Positions 54,577-63,827 of a DNA stretch of 64,000 nt are shown in pieces. Under the pieces are notes generated by a model. That model searched no databases and was not told the DNA's origin. It saw only the letters and a program-made list of their open reading frames with translations. This DNA is from an uncultured Lachnospiraceae bacterium (GTDB taxonomy: Bacteria > Bacillota > Clostridia > Lachnospirales > Lachnospiraceae). Position 1 is the stretch's first letter, and each line of letters opens with the position of its first letter. The DNA lies in the NCBI GenBank assembly GCA_934343915.1, contig CAKRIL010000010.1, positions 1 to 64,000 of the forward strand, in the 5' to 3' direction. Position numbers and translations under genes: made by a program.

Positions 54577-54653
54577 ATATGTCCTCTTTTCCTTTATATG
54601 TTCAAGCACTTGTGCTCATATAAGCCCGATGCTTTCTCCTTCGGCGCTTGTAT

Positions 54654-56972
54654 TCATATAAGCTCAACATCTTCCCCTGCTGCACAGCTTATATGTCTCT
54701 CGCCCTTGTACCTGCCGAACGGAATCTTAACCGTCGTATCAATATCCGAGTATGCATGAAGAACCGCACTCTTAAGCTCACCGTTCTCCCAGCTTATATC
54801 CACTGCAGCATTGCCCACCACGCGTACTCCGTATATATGACCGCTCTTCCACTGCTTCGGAAGTGCCGGTATAAGAACGATTCTGTTCCCGTTGCTCTGA
54901 ACGAGCATCTCTGCAATGGCAGCCGTGGCACCGAAATTACCATCTATTTGGAATGGCGGGTGCTTATCGAACAGGTTCTGATAAGTGGATGAAGCAAACA
55001 ATCTGCAAAGATTGTCATAAGCCGCATCTCCGTCCCACAGCTTGGCATAATGATTGATAATCCATGCTCTGCTCCAGCCCGTATGTCCTCCGCCATGTGA
55101 CAGACGACCCTCGAGTGTTTTTCTTGCCGCTGCGGCAAGCTCAGGTGTCCCGTCCATTGTAATCTGCGCTGACGGATGCAGTCCGTACAGATGTGAGATA
55201 TGTCTGTGTCCCGGCTCGAACTCCTTATAGTCCTCACGCCATTCAAGTATCCTGCCGTCGGCTCCTATCGTCGTCGGAAGCAGCCTGTCCACAGCTTTCT
55301 TAATCTGCCCGTTAAGCTCATCATCCACGCCCAATACTTCGGCAGCCTCAATACACTGATTGAACAGGTCCCTGATAATCTGATTATCCATTGTCACACC
55401 GACACCATTAGCTCCCTTCTCCCCGTTAGGCAGAATGTAGCTGTTCTCAGGCGACACCGACGGACACGTCATAAGATGACCGTCAACCTCTATCATATAA
55501 TCAAGGAAGAAAAGTGCAGCCTCCCTCATTATGTGAAAATTCTCCTTTAAAAATTCCTTGTCCTTCGTGTACAGATAATGCGTCCACTGATGTGTACACA
55601 GCCATGCCGCTCCCATAACCCAGTATGAACCCGGAATCCACAAATCCTGCACCGAGGTCTCACCCTCTATGTTGGTATTATGATGAGCCACAAAGCCCCG
55701 GCAGCCGTACATTGTCTTAGCCGTCCTCTGACCGTTAGGCAGCATCTTTTTAATCAATGTGAACAAAGGTTCATGGCATTCCGACAGATTACAATTCTCT
55801 GCGAGCCAGTAATTCATCTCCGTGTTGATATTGATGGTGTACTTGCAGTCCCACGGCGGAAGCATATCCTTGTTCCACAAGCCCTGAAGCGTTGCAGGAA
55901 GTCCGCCCGCTCTGCTGCATGATATAAGAAGATATCTTCCGAAATCAAAGTACAGCTTGAACAGATAAGCTGCCGTCCTTCCCTCCTTCGCATCATCAAG
56001 AAGCTTGTCCGTAAGCGGGGCTTCCTCGCCCTCTCCGTCATCCAGTGAAAAGTCCACTCTTGAAAACAGCTCTCTGTAATCAGCAATATGCTCCTCAAGC
56101 AATGCTTCATATGACTTATATGATGCTGCATCAAGGATTTTTCCAATTCTTGTCTTAAGAAGCTTAAGTGCAAGCCTGCTCTCCCACTCAGCTCCAAAGC
56201 GGCCTTCTTCCACGCTTCCACCGCGCGCACTGTCGGAAGCCATTCTTTTAAGCTCCTCCATACAGTGATATGTACAGTCAGAGGTCAGATACAGCCATAC
56301 CTTGTCGGCATTCTCAACCACAAGATATTCTCCAAGCTGCTTTACGCTTCCTCCCTGTGCAGACGCGCGAAATGCCATGGCAAAATCATATCCTTGCTTT
56401 CCGAGGTCGCCATGCATCACAATGGTATCTTTTCCAATCCTGTCCACACCGTTGTATGCTCTCTCAGGTCTTGAAAAACGTGCCTCAAAGCTTATGGCTC
56501 CGGGCTTGTCTGCTTCAATGCACATCACTATACAATCAGCAGGGTGTGATGCAAACACTGTTCTTTTATACAGTATGCCATTGCTTCTATACGATACCGA
56601 CGCAACCGCATTGTCAAGCACAAGCTGTCTTGTGTAATCCGTGACATCACCCTGATTAATAAAGTCTATATACAGGTCTCCGAGAGTCTGATACGGATGT
56701 GCGCTCTCCGGGCATCCCGACATTGTAAGTCTCATAAGTCTCTCTGCCTTGGCTATCTCACCGGCAAGCAGAAGCTTTCGTATCTGAGGAAGATATTCCA
56801 AAGTATCGGGATTATCCCTGTCCATCTTTCCTCCGTACCATATGCTTTCCTCGTTGAGCTGTATGTGCTCATTCGCAGCCCCTCCGTAAATCATTCCACC
56901 CATTCGTCCATTTCCGATAGGCAATGCTTCTTCCCACTCGGATGCAGGAGTGTTATACATCAGCTTAGACAT
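54654..56972 (-). CDS. GH95 family glycoside hydrolase (alpha-L-fucosidase type)
   Basis: 772 residues. The N-terminal part WEEALPIGNGRMGGMIYGG, the central NTEMNYWLAENCNLSECHEPLF, EWREDYKEFEPGHRHISHLYGLHP and FQIDGNFGATAAIAEMLVQS contain the conserved Asn, Glu and Asp of the GH95 active site. Family members hydrolyse alpha-1,2-L-fucosyl or alpha-L-galactosyl residues, for instance from xyloglucan or mucin oligosaccharides. No signal peptide, so it acts on imported oligosaccharides. It starts 11 bases after the Rrf2 gene, forming a pair. Confidence 0.92.
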   Translation of the reverse strand: MSKLMYNTPASEWEEALPIGNGRMGGMIYGGAANEHIQLNEESIWYGGKMDRDNPDTLEYLPQIRKLLLAGEIAKAERLMRLTMSGCPESAHPYQTLGDLYIDFINQGDVTDYTRQLVLDNAVASVSYRSNGILYKRTVFASHPADCIVMCIEADKPGAISFEARFSRPERAYNGVDRIGKDTIVMHGDLGKQGYDFAMAFRASAQGGSVKQLGEYLVVENADKVWLYLTSDCTYHCMEELKRMASDSARGGSVEEGRFGAEWESRLALKLLKTRIGKILDAASYKSYEALLEEHIADYRELFSRVDFSLDDGEGEEAPLTDKLLDDAKEGRTAAYLFKLYFDFGRYLLISCSRAGGLPATLQGLWNKDMLPPWDCKYTININTEMNYWLAENCNLSECHEPLFTLIKKMLPNGQRTAKTMYGCRGFVAHHNTNIEGETSVQDLWIPGSYWVMGAAWLCTHQWTHYLYTKDKEFLKENFHIMREAALFFLDYMIEVDGHLMTCPSVSPENSYILPNGEKGANGVGVTMDNQIIRDLFNQCIEAAEVLGVDDELNGQIKKAVDRLLPTTIGADGRILEWREDYKEFEPGHRHISHLYGLHPSAQITMDGTPELAAAARKTLEGRLSHGGGHTGWSRAWIINHYAKLWDGDAAYDNLCRLFASSTYQNLFDKHPPFQIDGNFGATAAIAEMLVQSNGNRIVLIPALPKQWKSGHIYGVRVVGNAAVDISWENGELKSAVLHAYSDIDTTVKIPFGRYKGERHISCAAGEDVELI

Positions 56973-56983
56973 ATATTATCCTC

Positions 56984-57403
56984 TCATTTCTTCTCATTCT
57001 GCCAATCCACAAGGTCAGCAAGCGTTATATTGTCAACAACATTGTCGACAGCATCATTAATTTTCTGCCATATTCTTACAGTGACACAGCCGTCCGCCCT
57101 GTCGCACTCCACCGCACCGTTCCCGACACAGCTTACCGGTGCAAGGTCTCCCTCCGTCGTTCTCAATATCATTCCGACCGTGTATTCCTCAGGCTTTTTA
57201 ACAAGCAGATAACCGCCCTGTGGTCCTCTGATGCTTCTAACATACCCAGCCTTGTTAAGTACCGATATAATCTGTTCAAGATACTTTTCTGAAATCTGCT
57301 GTCTTGCAGCCACATCGTTAAGACTTACAGGCTTTCCCGTCGTATCGGATGCCAAATCAAGCATAAGCCTTATCGCATATCTGCCCTTAGTTGATATCTT
57401 CAT
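56984..57403 (-). CDS. Rrf2 family transcriptional regulator with Fe-S type cysteines
   Basis: 139 residues. The winged helix MKISTKGRYAIRLMLDLA...ISEKYLEQIISVLNKAGYVRSIRGPQGG is diagnostic of Rrf2. Cys92, Cys100 and Cys106 form the three-cysteine cluster that binds Fe-S or senses redox change in IscR-like members. Target genes are unknown; the neighbours are a fucosidase gene downstream and c-di-GMP enzyme genes upstream, neither an obvious Fe-S target, while a nifS-like gene lies 10 kb away. GGAG precedes the ATG. Confidence 0.88.
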   Translation of the reverse strand: MKISTKGRYAIRLMLDLASDTTGKPVSLNDVAARQQISEKYLEQIISVLNKAGYVRSIRGPQGGYLLVKKPEEYTVGMILRTTEGDLAPVSCVGNGAVECDRADGCVTVRIWQKINDAVDNVVDNITLADLVDWQNEKK

Positions 57404-57424
57404 AATTAAAGCTCCGTTTCGTTA

Positions 57425-58795
57425 TTATTTTCCATCATCAAGCAGCTCTTCGAACTTATCTGCCGGCATAGGCTTATAATACAGGTAGCCCTGCGCATTG
57501 GTGCAGCCGCATTCCAAAAGGAAATTCCTCTGTAACTCATTTTCCACGCCCTCAACTATTATATCAAGGTCAAGCTCCTTTAACATCTGAACCGTATGTC
57601 TTAATATACTCCTGCTCTTAGGATTCTCTATATCATCTATAAAGCCCTTATCTATCTTAATCTCATCGACAGGCCGGTTCTTAAGCATGGTCATGGTCGA
57701 GTAGCCTATTCCGAAATCATCCATTGAGATAGTGAAGCCATAGCTTCTAAGCTCATCCATATTCTCATACATTACATCCTGATTCTCGGCAAATCCGCTC
57801 TCCGTAAGTTCAAGCGGCACATACTTAGGCGGCACATTATACTTCCTCGACAGATTGATGATAGTATCCTTGAAGGTTGTATCGAACACATGCAGTCTCG
57901 AAATATTTATTGATATAGGCTCAACACGCTTTCCTTCGGCAAGCCTTCTTCCTATGAGTCTGAACACTCTTGTCCACACATATATATCCACATCAATGAT
58001 AAGTCCGTTCCTCTCGACAACAGGAATGAATTCCCCCGGTGCCACCATGCTGTTATCCTTGTAGTGCCAGCGCACAAGTGCTTCTCCGCCTATTATTTTT
58101 CCGTCGGCTATGTTGACCTTAGGCTGAATGAAGATACACAGCTGCTCCTCCTCGAGAGCATCCACAATATCGTTCTCAATCATCTTGTTCACAAGCATCT
58201 GCCTGCGCATCTTCGCATCAAAAAAGGCATATTTTGCATAGAATTTGCCCTTGATTGTTCCGAGCGCCATAGTCGCATAATCTCTCATGAGGCTGACCGA
58301 CATTGCAGGATAATCTGCGATACATATTCCGAATGCAGGAAGCGGCTTATACGCCATCTTGTACTGTGAAATATGTTCCCCTATTCTATCCGTAATATCA
58401 ACAAGCTCCTTCTCATTCTTAAAAGGTGTAAACAATGCAAATATATCCGCCCTGAAATGTGACAGAACCACATGCTCCCTGCTCTCACTCCTTAGCGCAT
58501 CCGCCGTCGCCTTCAAAAGCCCGTCGCCCACATCTCTTCCGCAGAATTCGTTGATAGACTTAAAATTGGAGAAATCCAACACTATCATGGCGAACTTGAG
58601 CTCGGGATTGGCAAGCATCTCCTCCTGTGCCTTATAATGAAATGCACGCAGATTATACAAATCCGTCATAAATGTACGGTTAGACTCCATATTGTTCTCC
58701 GCCATCTTGCGCAGTGAATAGATATAAAGTTCAAAGTCTCTTTTGTCCATGCCATATAACTCATCCGTGCTGACAATCTTTTTCTCATCTGACAT
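57425..58795 (-). CDS. EAL-domain c-di-GMP phosphodiesterase with degenerate GGDEF
   Basis: 456 residues, no membrane span. Residues 40-200 form a GGDEF-like domain whose active-site position reads SHFRADIFALF, so cyclase activity is lost. Residues 205-450 are an EAL domain with EALVRW (237-242), INIS (296-299), LELTES (328-333), MDDFGIGYS (358-366), KIDKGF (380-385), EGVEN (415-419) and QGYLYYKP (435-442), all catalytic positions kept. Predicted: c-di-GMP to pGpG. It follows the sensor-GGDEF gene by 44 bases and precedes rrf2 by 21. Confidence 0.92.
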   Translation of the reverse strand: MSDEKKIVSTDELYGMDKRDFELYIYSLRKMAENNMESNRTFMTDLYNLRAFHYKAQEEMLANPELKFAMIVLDFSNFKSINEFCGRDVGDGLLKATADALRSESREHVVLSHFRADIFALFTPFKNEKELVDITDRIGEHISQYKMAYKPLPAFGICIADYPAMSVSLMRDYATMALGTIKGKFYAKYAFFDAKMRRQMLVNKMIENDIVDALEEEQLCIFIQPKVNIADGKIIGGEALVRWHYKDNSMVAPGEFIPVVERNGLIIDVDIYVWTRVFRLIGRRLAEGKRVEPISINISRLHVFDTTFKDTIINLSRKYNVPPKYVPLELTESGFAENQDVMYENMDELRSYGFTISMDDFGIGYSTMTMLKNRPVDEIKIDKGFIDDIENPKSRSILRHTVQMLKELDLDIIVEGVENELQRNFLLECGCTNAQGYLYYKPMPADKFEELLDDGK

Positions 58796-58839
58796 AGCTG
58801 TATATATCCTCTTATTTCTCCCGAATTAACGGGATATAT

Positions 58840-60711
58840 TTAATCAAGTCTTTTTTTACTGTTCTTAATCTTGTACATATTCTTATCCGCTTCCTGCAGA
58901 TAATACTCAAAGCTTCTGCACTCCGACGGCTCCGTAAGTGCCAGTCCCATACTTATATGTATATCTTCCTCATTAAGCTTAGCCACGACCCTGTCTCTGA
59001 ACCGCTCTCCATCATCCGCTGCATCACATGGGAAGAATGACACGAACTCGTCACCGCCGAATCTGTATACATAGCCCTCCTTCGGACATTCATCGGATAA
59101 TACCTTGGCAATCGTTCTTATGATTCTGTCACCGCATTCATGTCCGTATGTATCATTAATCAGCTTGAAAGAATCCGCATCGGCAAATATTACGGCACAT
59201 TGCCTGTTCTCCTTACAGAACTTGTTATACTGAGGCTCAATCATCTCACTGTAAGCAAGTCTGTTGTACAAGCCCGTAAGCTGGTCTCTGTTATATATAT
59301 CCTTAAGCTGTCTGTTCATTCTCTCCAAGCGGAACTTGACATACAGATTCTCCATGTTCTTCACAATGATATTGTGTATATCATAGAAGAACGGATTGTC
59401 ATACAGGAAATTACCGTTAATCAATACACTGTACCCGATTGCCCGATCCCTGAAATGTATCGGAGTGAACATATATATGTTCCCCGCACCGCTTTTCTCA
59501 ATATATCCGCGTAAAAATTTCTCATCTGCTCCTGTGAAGCTATTCTTCTTATCGGTAAGATATGCTGTTATAAGCTCCTCCATGTCATATCCTTCCGTCG
59601 GAAATACATTCTCCTCCACATAATCAAAAAGTCTTCTGTCAACTACTATTCCGAAGCCATCACATTCGATGCCCATAAAATAGTTCGTAACCATGGAAAA
59701 AAGCTCTTCATAGGAATTGCACTTAGCCATGCTTCCTTCAAGTCTTATAAGCTCTTCCTCTCTTCGAAGCTTATCCACACTTCCTATTATGTTATTCTTA
59801 ACATATTTTCTGTAATCAAGAAGTCCCGAATTAGGACAGCCGCAGCTCTCGGTAAATATACACTCTGATTCTATGAAAGTATTCCTCCTGACGGCTCTTC
59901 CATTCCATATATCATCAAGCACCTCCATGCACTTCGCACCAATATGCTCTCTTTTTAAGCTTACCGTAGTTATCTGCGGTTCAAAATAGATTGCCTTGTC
60001 AAGATTGTCAAAGCCCGTAACCCTGAAATCCTCCGGAATCGAATATCCCATACCCTGTGCACAGTGGCATAAGCCTGTTGCAATGTTATCATTGGCACAT
60101 ACGAATGCATCAGGAAAGCTTATCTGTCCACCATTCTCCGACTGCTTCTTAATATATTCCTCAAAGTATCTCACACCTGTGTCAAAGTCATAATCACCGC
60201 ACCACACAGGATTATTTCTTATGTCAATTCCAAGCCTTGACAGTGCATTCCTGTATGCCTGGACACGCTGCATATTCTCGAAATTTTCCTTCGGTCCGCC
60301 GGCATATATAAAGCTTCTGCAGCCGTGTACGTTATACAGATGCTCTATAAGCTCTTCTATTGTCCTGTTATTATCAATACCTACATAGTAAAATCCGTCG
60401 ATATTGCATGCGATGCTTACAACAGGTACTCCTGCCTTCCTTATATGCTCTATCACATGCTTGAAAACATTCTCATCCCTTATGTTAAGACAGTCTAGTA
60501 TTATTCCATCATATTCCGACAGATTGGGAAGATTGTATATGTTATACTCTCCCTGATTATATAATTCATCCGTGCTCCAGTTCCCATGACAGTTGAACTG
60601 GTACAGGCATATATCCTCATCAGCCTGATTAATATATGACTTAATACCTGCGACCCATGCATACACAATAAGACGCTTCCAGCCATCTGATATTAAAGCT
60701 ACCTTCTTCAT
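58840..60711 (-). CDS. Soluble LacI-type ligand-binding domain fused to GGDEF
   Basis: 623 residues. Residues 1-290 have the fold and motifs of the periplasmic-binding-protein-like effector domain of LacI regulators (DGIILDCLN, PDAFVCANDNIATGL, VTGFDNLDKAIYFEPQITTV), but there is no helix-turn-helix, no signal peptide and no membrane span. A GAF-like middle region to about 470 leads to a GGDEF domain with intact RFGGDEFVSF (552-556) and without an RxxD I-site. Thus a cytosolic sugar-type ligand could control c-di-GMP synthesis. First gene of the run through EAL, rrf2 and GH95. Confidence 0.85.
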   Translation of the reverse strand: MKKVALISDGWKRLIVYAWVAGIKSYINQADEDICLYQFNCHGNWSTDELYNQGEYNIYNLPNLSEYDGIILDCLNIRDENVFKHVIEHIRKAGVPVVSIACNIDGFYYVGIDNNRTIEELIEHLYNVHGCRSFIYAGGPKENFENMQRVQAYRNALSRLGIDIRNNPVWCGDYDFDTGVRYFEEYIKKQSENGGQISFPDAFVCANDNIATGLCHCAQGMGYSIPEDFRVTGFDNLDKAIYFEPQITTVSLKREHIGAKCMEVLDDIWNGRAVRRNTFIESECIFTESCGCPNSGLLDYRKYVKNNIIGSVDKLRREEELIRLEGSMAKCNSYEELFSMVTNYFMGIECDGFGIVVDRRLFDYVEENVFPTEGYDMEELITAYLTDKKNSFTGADEKFLRGYIEKSGAGNIYMFTPIHFRDRAIGYSVLINGNFLYDNPFFYDIHNIIVKNMENLYVKFRLERMNRQLKDIYNRDQLTGLYNRLAYSEMIEPQYNKFCKENRQCAVIFADADSFKLINDTYGHECGDRIIRTIAKVLSDECPKEGYVYRFGGDEFVSFFPCDAADDGERFRDRVVAKLNEEDIHISMGLALTEPSECRSFEYYLQEADKNMYKIKNSKKRLD

Positions 60712-60786
60712 AAACGTATCCCCAATTTTATAGATTATTAATATATATTATACCATTTTCTGTCCCTCTTGTCATTCAAAAAAACA

Positions 60787-60812
60787 AAGGCGGAGAAGTT
60801 TTTCCCCGCCTT
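60787..60812 (-). terminator. Intrinsic terminator of the 4HB chemoreceptor gene
   Basis: AAGGCGG (60787-60793) pairs with CCGCCTT (60806-60812). On the minus strand TTTGTTTTTTTG follows. It lies 16 bases after the chemoreceptor stop. Confidence 0.82.
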
Positions 60813-60828
60813 ATCCGATATTCTGTCA

Positions 60829-62520
60829 TTACTTGTTAAAATGTGCAACCTTGAACTTTCTTATGAGCTCCTCGAGTGCTGTTGCCTGTGCATTCATCTG
60901 CTGGCTTGAAGCGGCACATTCCTCTGATGTAGCCGAATTGGTCTGAACAACATCATTAATCTGTTCTACGCCCTGCTTAATCTGCTCAAATGATTCATTC
61001 TCATTGGCAAGCTCCTCTGCAACCTCATTGACCTCTTTTGTTATAATCTTAGAACCGCTTACTACATCTGAAAGCTGCTCGGCTGCCTCATCAGCTGCGA
61101 TAATACCGTTCTCAACAGCTCTTACTGATGTCTCAATAAGTACCGTGGACTCCTTGGCTGCGCTTGCACTCTGTGCGGCAAGCACTGATACCTGATCCGC
61201 TACAACAGCAAAGCCTCTTCCGGCATCTCCTGCTCTTGCCGCCTCAATAGAAGCATTAAGTGCAAGAAGATTCGTCTGTGATGCAATGTCATTGATTGTC
61301 TCGATAATCTTGCCTATTTCCTTAGAAGACTTCTCAATCTCATCCATTGAGGCAACCATCTTCTCCATCTTCGCATTGCCGTCCATTATGCTGCTGCCGA
61401 CATTCTCAACCTTCAAGCTTATGGACTTAACACTCTGTGCATTGCTCGATACTCTGTCCGCAAGTGTCTCGATTGTAGCTGTAAGCTCCTCTGTAACACC
61501 TGCCTGATCAGTTGCTCCCTGTGCAAGGTCTGTCGCACCCTGTGCAACCGAATCCGAACCTGCCTTAACCTGATCTGCCGCTCTCTGAATACCCTTAACG
61601 GTGTCCGCCATACTTCTCTCGAACTTCATAAATGAATCAAGAATTCCAATAAAGTCACCCTTCCACTCAACCTGTGGCTGTACATCGAAGTTGCCGTCAG
61701 AGAATTCCTTCATTGTATGTGCAATATCATCCACATACAGTGCAAGTGTATCAACAGACTCTTTAAGTGCTTCTCCAAGCTTTCCTACCTCATCATCGGA
61801 ATCAACCTCAATATTGCTGTGAAGATTACCCTTCGACAGCTCTATCGCGGTATCGTCAAGTGCCTTAAGCGGTGTCACAATAGAATCAACTATAATCTTT
61901 CCAAGCTTCATTGACACTACGATTGCTCCCGCAACGAACAATATTATAACCAATATTCCACCGAGAACGGAAATAAATATACCCTGAACAGCCTTATCCG
62001 TCATATTATCCGTAATATCATCTATCTCAGTTGATATTGACAATGCTCCATTGAGTGCCGGCGCACACTGCTCCAGTATCATATGCTGTGCTTCATCCTT
62101 ATCACCGTTCTCAATCTTCTTCATTATCTCATATGCCACATCTCCCCATGAGGTAAGTGCATCGGAATACTCATTGTAGAGAGCATCTTCGAGTACTCCT
62201 GAAGCCTTGAGAAGCTCAAGCTGTGTTCCTATATCCAATATATTAGCTTCAACAGTAGCTCTGTATCCGCTGTACGTCGATGTATCCGAGTTCATCGCCA
62301 TCTCCCTTATGTTTCTCGCAGCAACGTTAATATCAATTGTACTCTGCTTAGCTGCCGAATCTGCCTTATTGACAGTACTGACAAAGCTCTTAAAATTGCC
62401 GAAAATTATGCTGAAACCAATAATACTCATAATCCCCGATAATACCATAATGGCAATTACCACCGCATATCCATAACGAAGCCTCTTACTAAGCTTCATT
62501 TTTTTCAACCCGTCTTTCAT
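60829..62520 (-). CDS. Methyl-accepting chemotaxis protein with four-helix-bundle sensor
   Basis: 563 residues. Spans near 17-42 and 187-206 enclose an all-helical extracytoplasmic domain of about 145 residues, typical of 4HB_MCP sensors. HAMP-like repeats follow (to about residue 320), then the signalling domain with tip [28 protein letters not shown] precedes the ATG. It has its own promoter and terminator. Ligand unknown. Confidence 0.93.
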   Translation of the reverse strand: MKDGLKKMKLSKRLRYGYAVVIAIMVLSGIMSIIGFSIIFGNFKSFVSTVNKADSAAKQSTIDINVAARNIREMAMNSDTSTYSGYRATVEANILDIGTQLELLKASGVLEDALYNEYSDALTSWGDVAYEIMKKIENGDKDEAQHMILEQCAPALNGALSISTEIDDITDNMTDKAVQGIFISVLGGILVIILFVAGAIVVSMKLGKIIVDSIVTPLKALDDTAIELSKGNLHSNIEVDSDDEVGKLGEALKESVDTLALYVDDIAHTMKEFSDGNFDVQPQVEWKGDFIGILDSFMKFERSMADTVKGIQRAADQVKAGSDSVAQGATDLAQGATDQAGVTEELTATIETLADRVSSNAQSVKSISLKVENVGSSIMDGNAKMEKMVASMDEIEKSSKEIGKIIETINDIASQTNLLALNASIEAARAGDAGRGFAVVADQVSVLAAQSASAAKESTVLIETSVRAVENGIIAADEAAEQLSDVVSGSKIITKEVNEVAEELANENESFEQIKQGVEQINDVVQTNSATSEECAASSQQMNAQATALEELIRKFKVAHFNK

Positions 62521-62567
62521 ACTAGTTCCTCCTGTTTTTAGTCCCTTGGTACCATGTCATCATACCT

Positions 62568-62595
62568 ATTTTAGCAGTGTTGTTACAAATATCAA
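62568..62595 (-). promoter_or_regulatory. Predicted promoter of the 4HB chemoreceptor
   Basis: On the minus strand, -35 TTGATA (62590-62595) and -10 TAAAAT (62568-62573), 16 bases apart, about 50 bases from the ATG. Confidence 0.5.
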
Positions 62596-62648
62596 GCTAA
62601 GATTTGGTTAAGACGTATTAAATAAACAGGATTTTTCTTTTCACCTTA

Positions 62649-63695
62649 TCACTTTCTAAGCTTATTTCTTCCCGGAAATGTATTGAACTTGTCAGGTGTC
62701 CATACCGGCTCAATGCCCTTCGTGATATCCTGAGCAGTAATCTCGGCATCACCGTTGTCGATATCGATAATGGTGTACAGGTCATTACCCATTCCAAGCT
62801 CCTTCATGTAGGAGAGCTGTCTTAAGCCGTGTCGTGTCTCAACACGCTCAATCATAGCCTTTCCTCCGCCCTCAGGAAGATTGTATATAACATCGATACA
62901 AGCATTGTCAACAGCCAGTATATCGAAGCTTGCAAGAATTCCTACATCAGGTGTTACAACCGGCTCCGCCTCGCAGCCCTCACAATCGCAGGATACTGAC
63001 ATATTTCTCATGACATTGATATATGACACATGACCTGCAAAATGGTCGATTGTACCCTTCGTGGACTCTGTCATTCTCTCCATGAACTCTTCCTTCGATA
63101 CGTCCCACATATTGTCGGAACCCGGCGTGGTATGAATCTCACCCTTGCCGATTCTTCCGTCCGCACAGCCGATTCCGATATTCTTGTTGGAGCCTCCGAA
63201 GCCTCCCATAGTGTGTCCCTTAAAATGGGTGAGCACAAGCAGGGAATCATAGTTAGGAAGATTCTTTCCTACATGAATCTCGTCGAGCCACTTTCCTCCA
63301 TTGACAGGGAATGTTGTGGCACCGTCCTCGTCCAGGATATCCACTGGGCAGAATGTCCATCCGTTAGTCTCAAGTGTCTTTCTGTGAGCCTCCGTTGTAT
63401 AACGGCTTCCCTCGTAGTAAGTGTTAGTCTCTACAACCGTAGCCTCAGGAAGTCTGTCCGCATACAGCTCCTTCACCCAAGGACGCGGAATTATGTTAGG
63501 TCCCTCAGCCTCACCTGTATGAAGCTTGATTGCTACCTTTCCCTCAATCCCCTTTGACACACGGTCATAGATTTTCTTAAGTCCCTCAGGTGATAAGTCC
63601 CTGGTAAAATATACTACCGACTTCTCACCTGTTCTTTTTTCATAAGGAACATAGAGATTTCCGTCTGTTCCCGGTACTGCATTCTTGTTCGACAT
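62649..63695 (-). CDS. DUF362 domain-containing protein
   Basis: 348 residues from the chosen start. THFKGHTMGGFGGSNKNIGIGCADGRIGKGEIH is the hallmark stretch of DUF362 proteins, often labelled Fe-S centre proteins. The C-terminal ferredoxin-type CxxCxxCxxxC present in many relatives is missing; only the cluster SCDCEGCEAEP occurs in the middle. Function unknown. A frame opening at 63719 contains AAGGAGG, which serves as the ribosome binding site for the ATG at 63695. Confidence 0.82.
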   Translation of the reverse strand: MSNKNAVPGTDGNLYVPYEKRTGEKSVVYFTRDLSPEGLKKIYDRVSKGIEGKVAIKLHTGEAEGPNIIPRPWVKELYADRLPEATVVETNTYYEGSRYTTEAHRKTLETNGWTFCPVDILDEDGATTFPVNGGKWLDEIHVGKNLPNYDSLLVLTHFKGHTMGGFGGSNKNIGIGCADGRIGKGEIHTTPGSDNMWDVSKEEFMERMTESTKGTIDHFAGHVSYINVMRNMSVSCDCEGCEAEPVVTPDVGILASFDILAVDNACIDVIYNLPEGGGKAMIERVETRHGLRQLSYMKELGMGNDLYTIIDIDNGDAEITAQDITKGIEPVWTPDKFNTFPGRNKLRK

Positions 63696-63750
63696 TTCAG
63701 GTTCCTCCTTATAATACATTTACACCAAATTTAATGGAATATATAAGTAA

Positions 63751-63781
63751 ATTATAATACCTAAACCTTACTTTAAGTCAA
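63751..63781 (-). promoter_or_regulatory. Possible promoter of the DUF362 gene
   Basis: On the minus strand a perfect -10 TATAAT (63751-63756) and a good -35 TTGACT (63776-63781) are 19 bases apart, two more than optimal, 55 bases before the start codon. Confidence 0.45.
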
Positions 63782-63827
63782 TACAATTAAGGCTGTTTAG
63801 CAAAAAATGTAAAAGTTAATTCCCGAT

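Noticed and set aside
57425..58795. Dual-function cyclase/phosphodiesterase
   Set aside because: The GGDEF site reads HFRADIF, so cyclase activity is not expected; only the EAL part keeps its catalytic residues.
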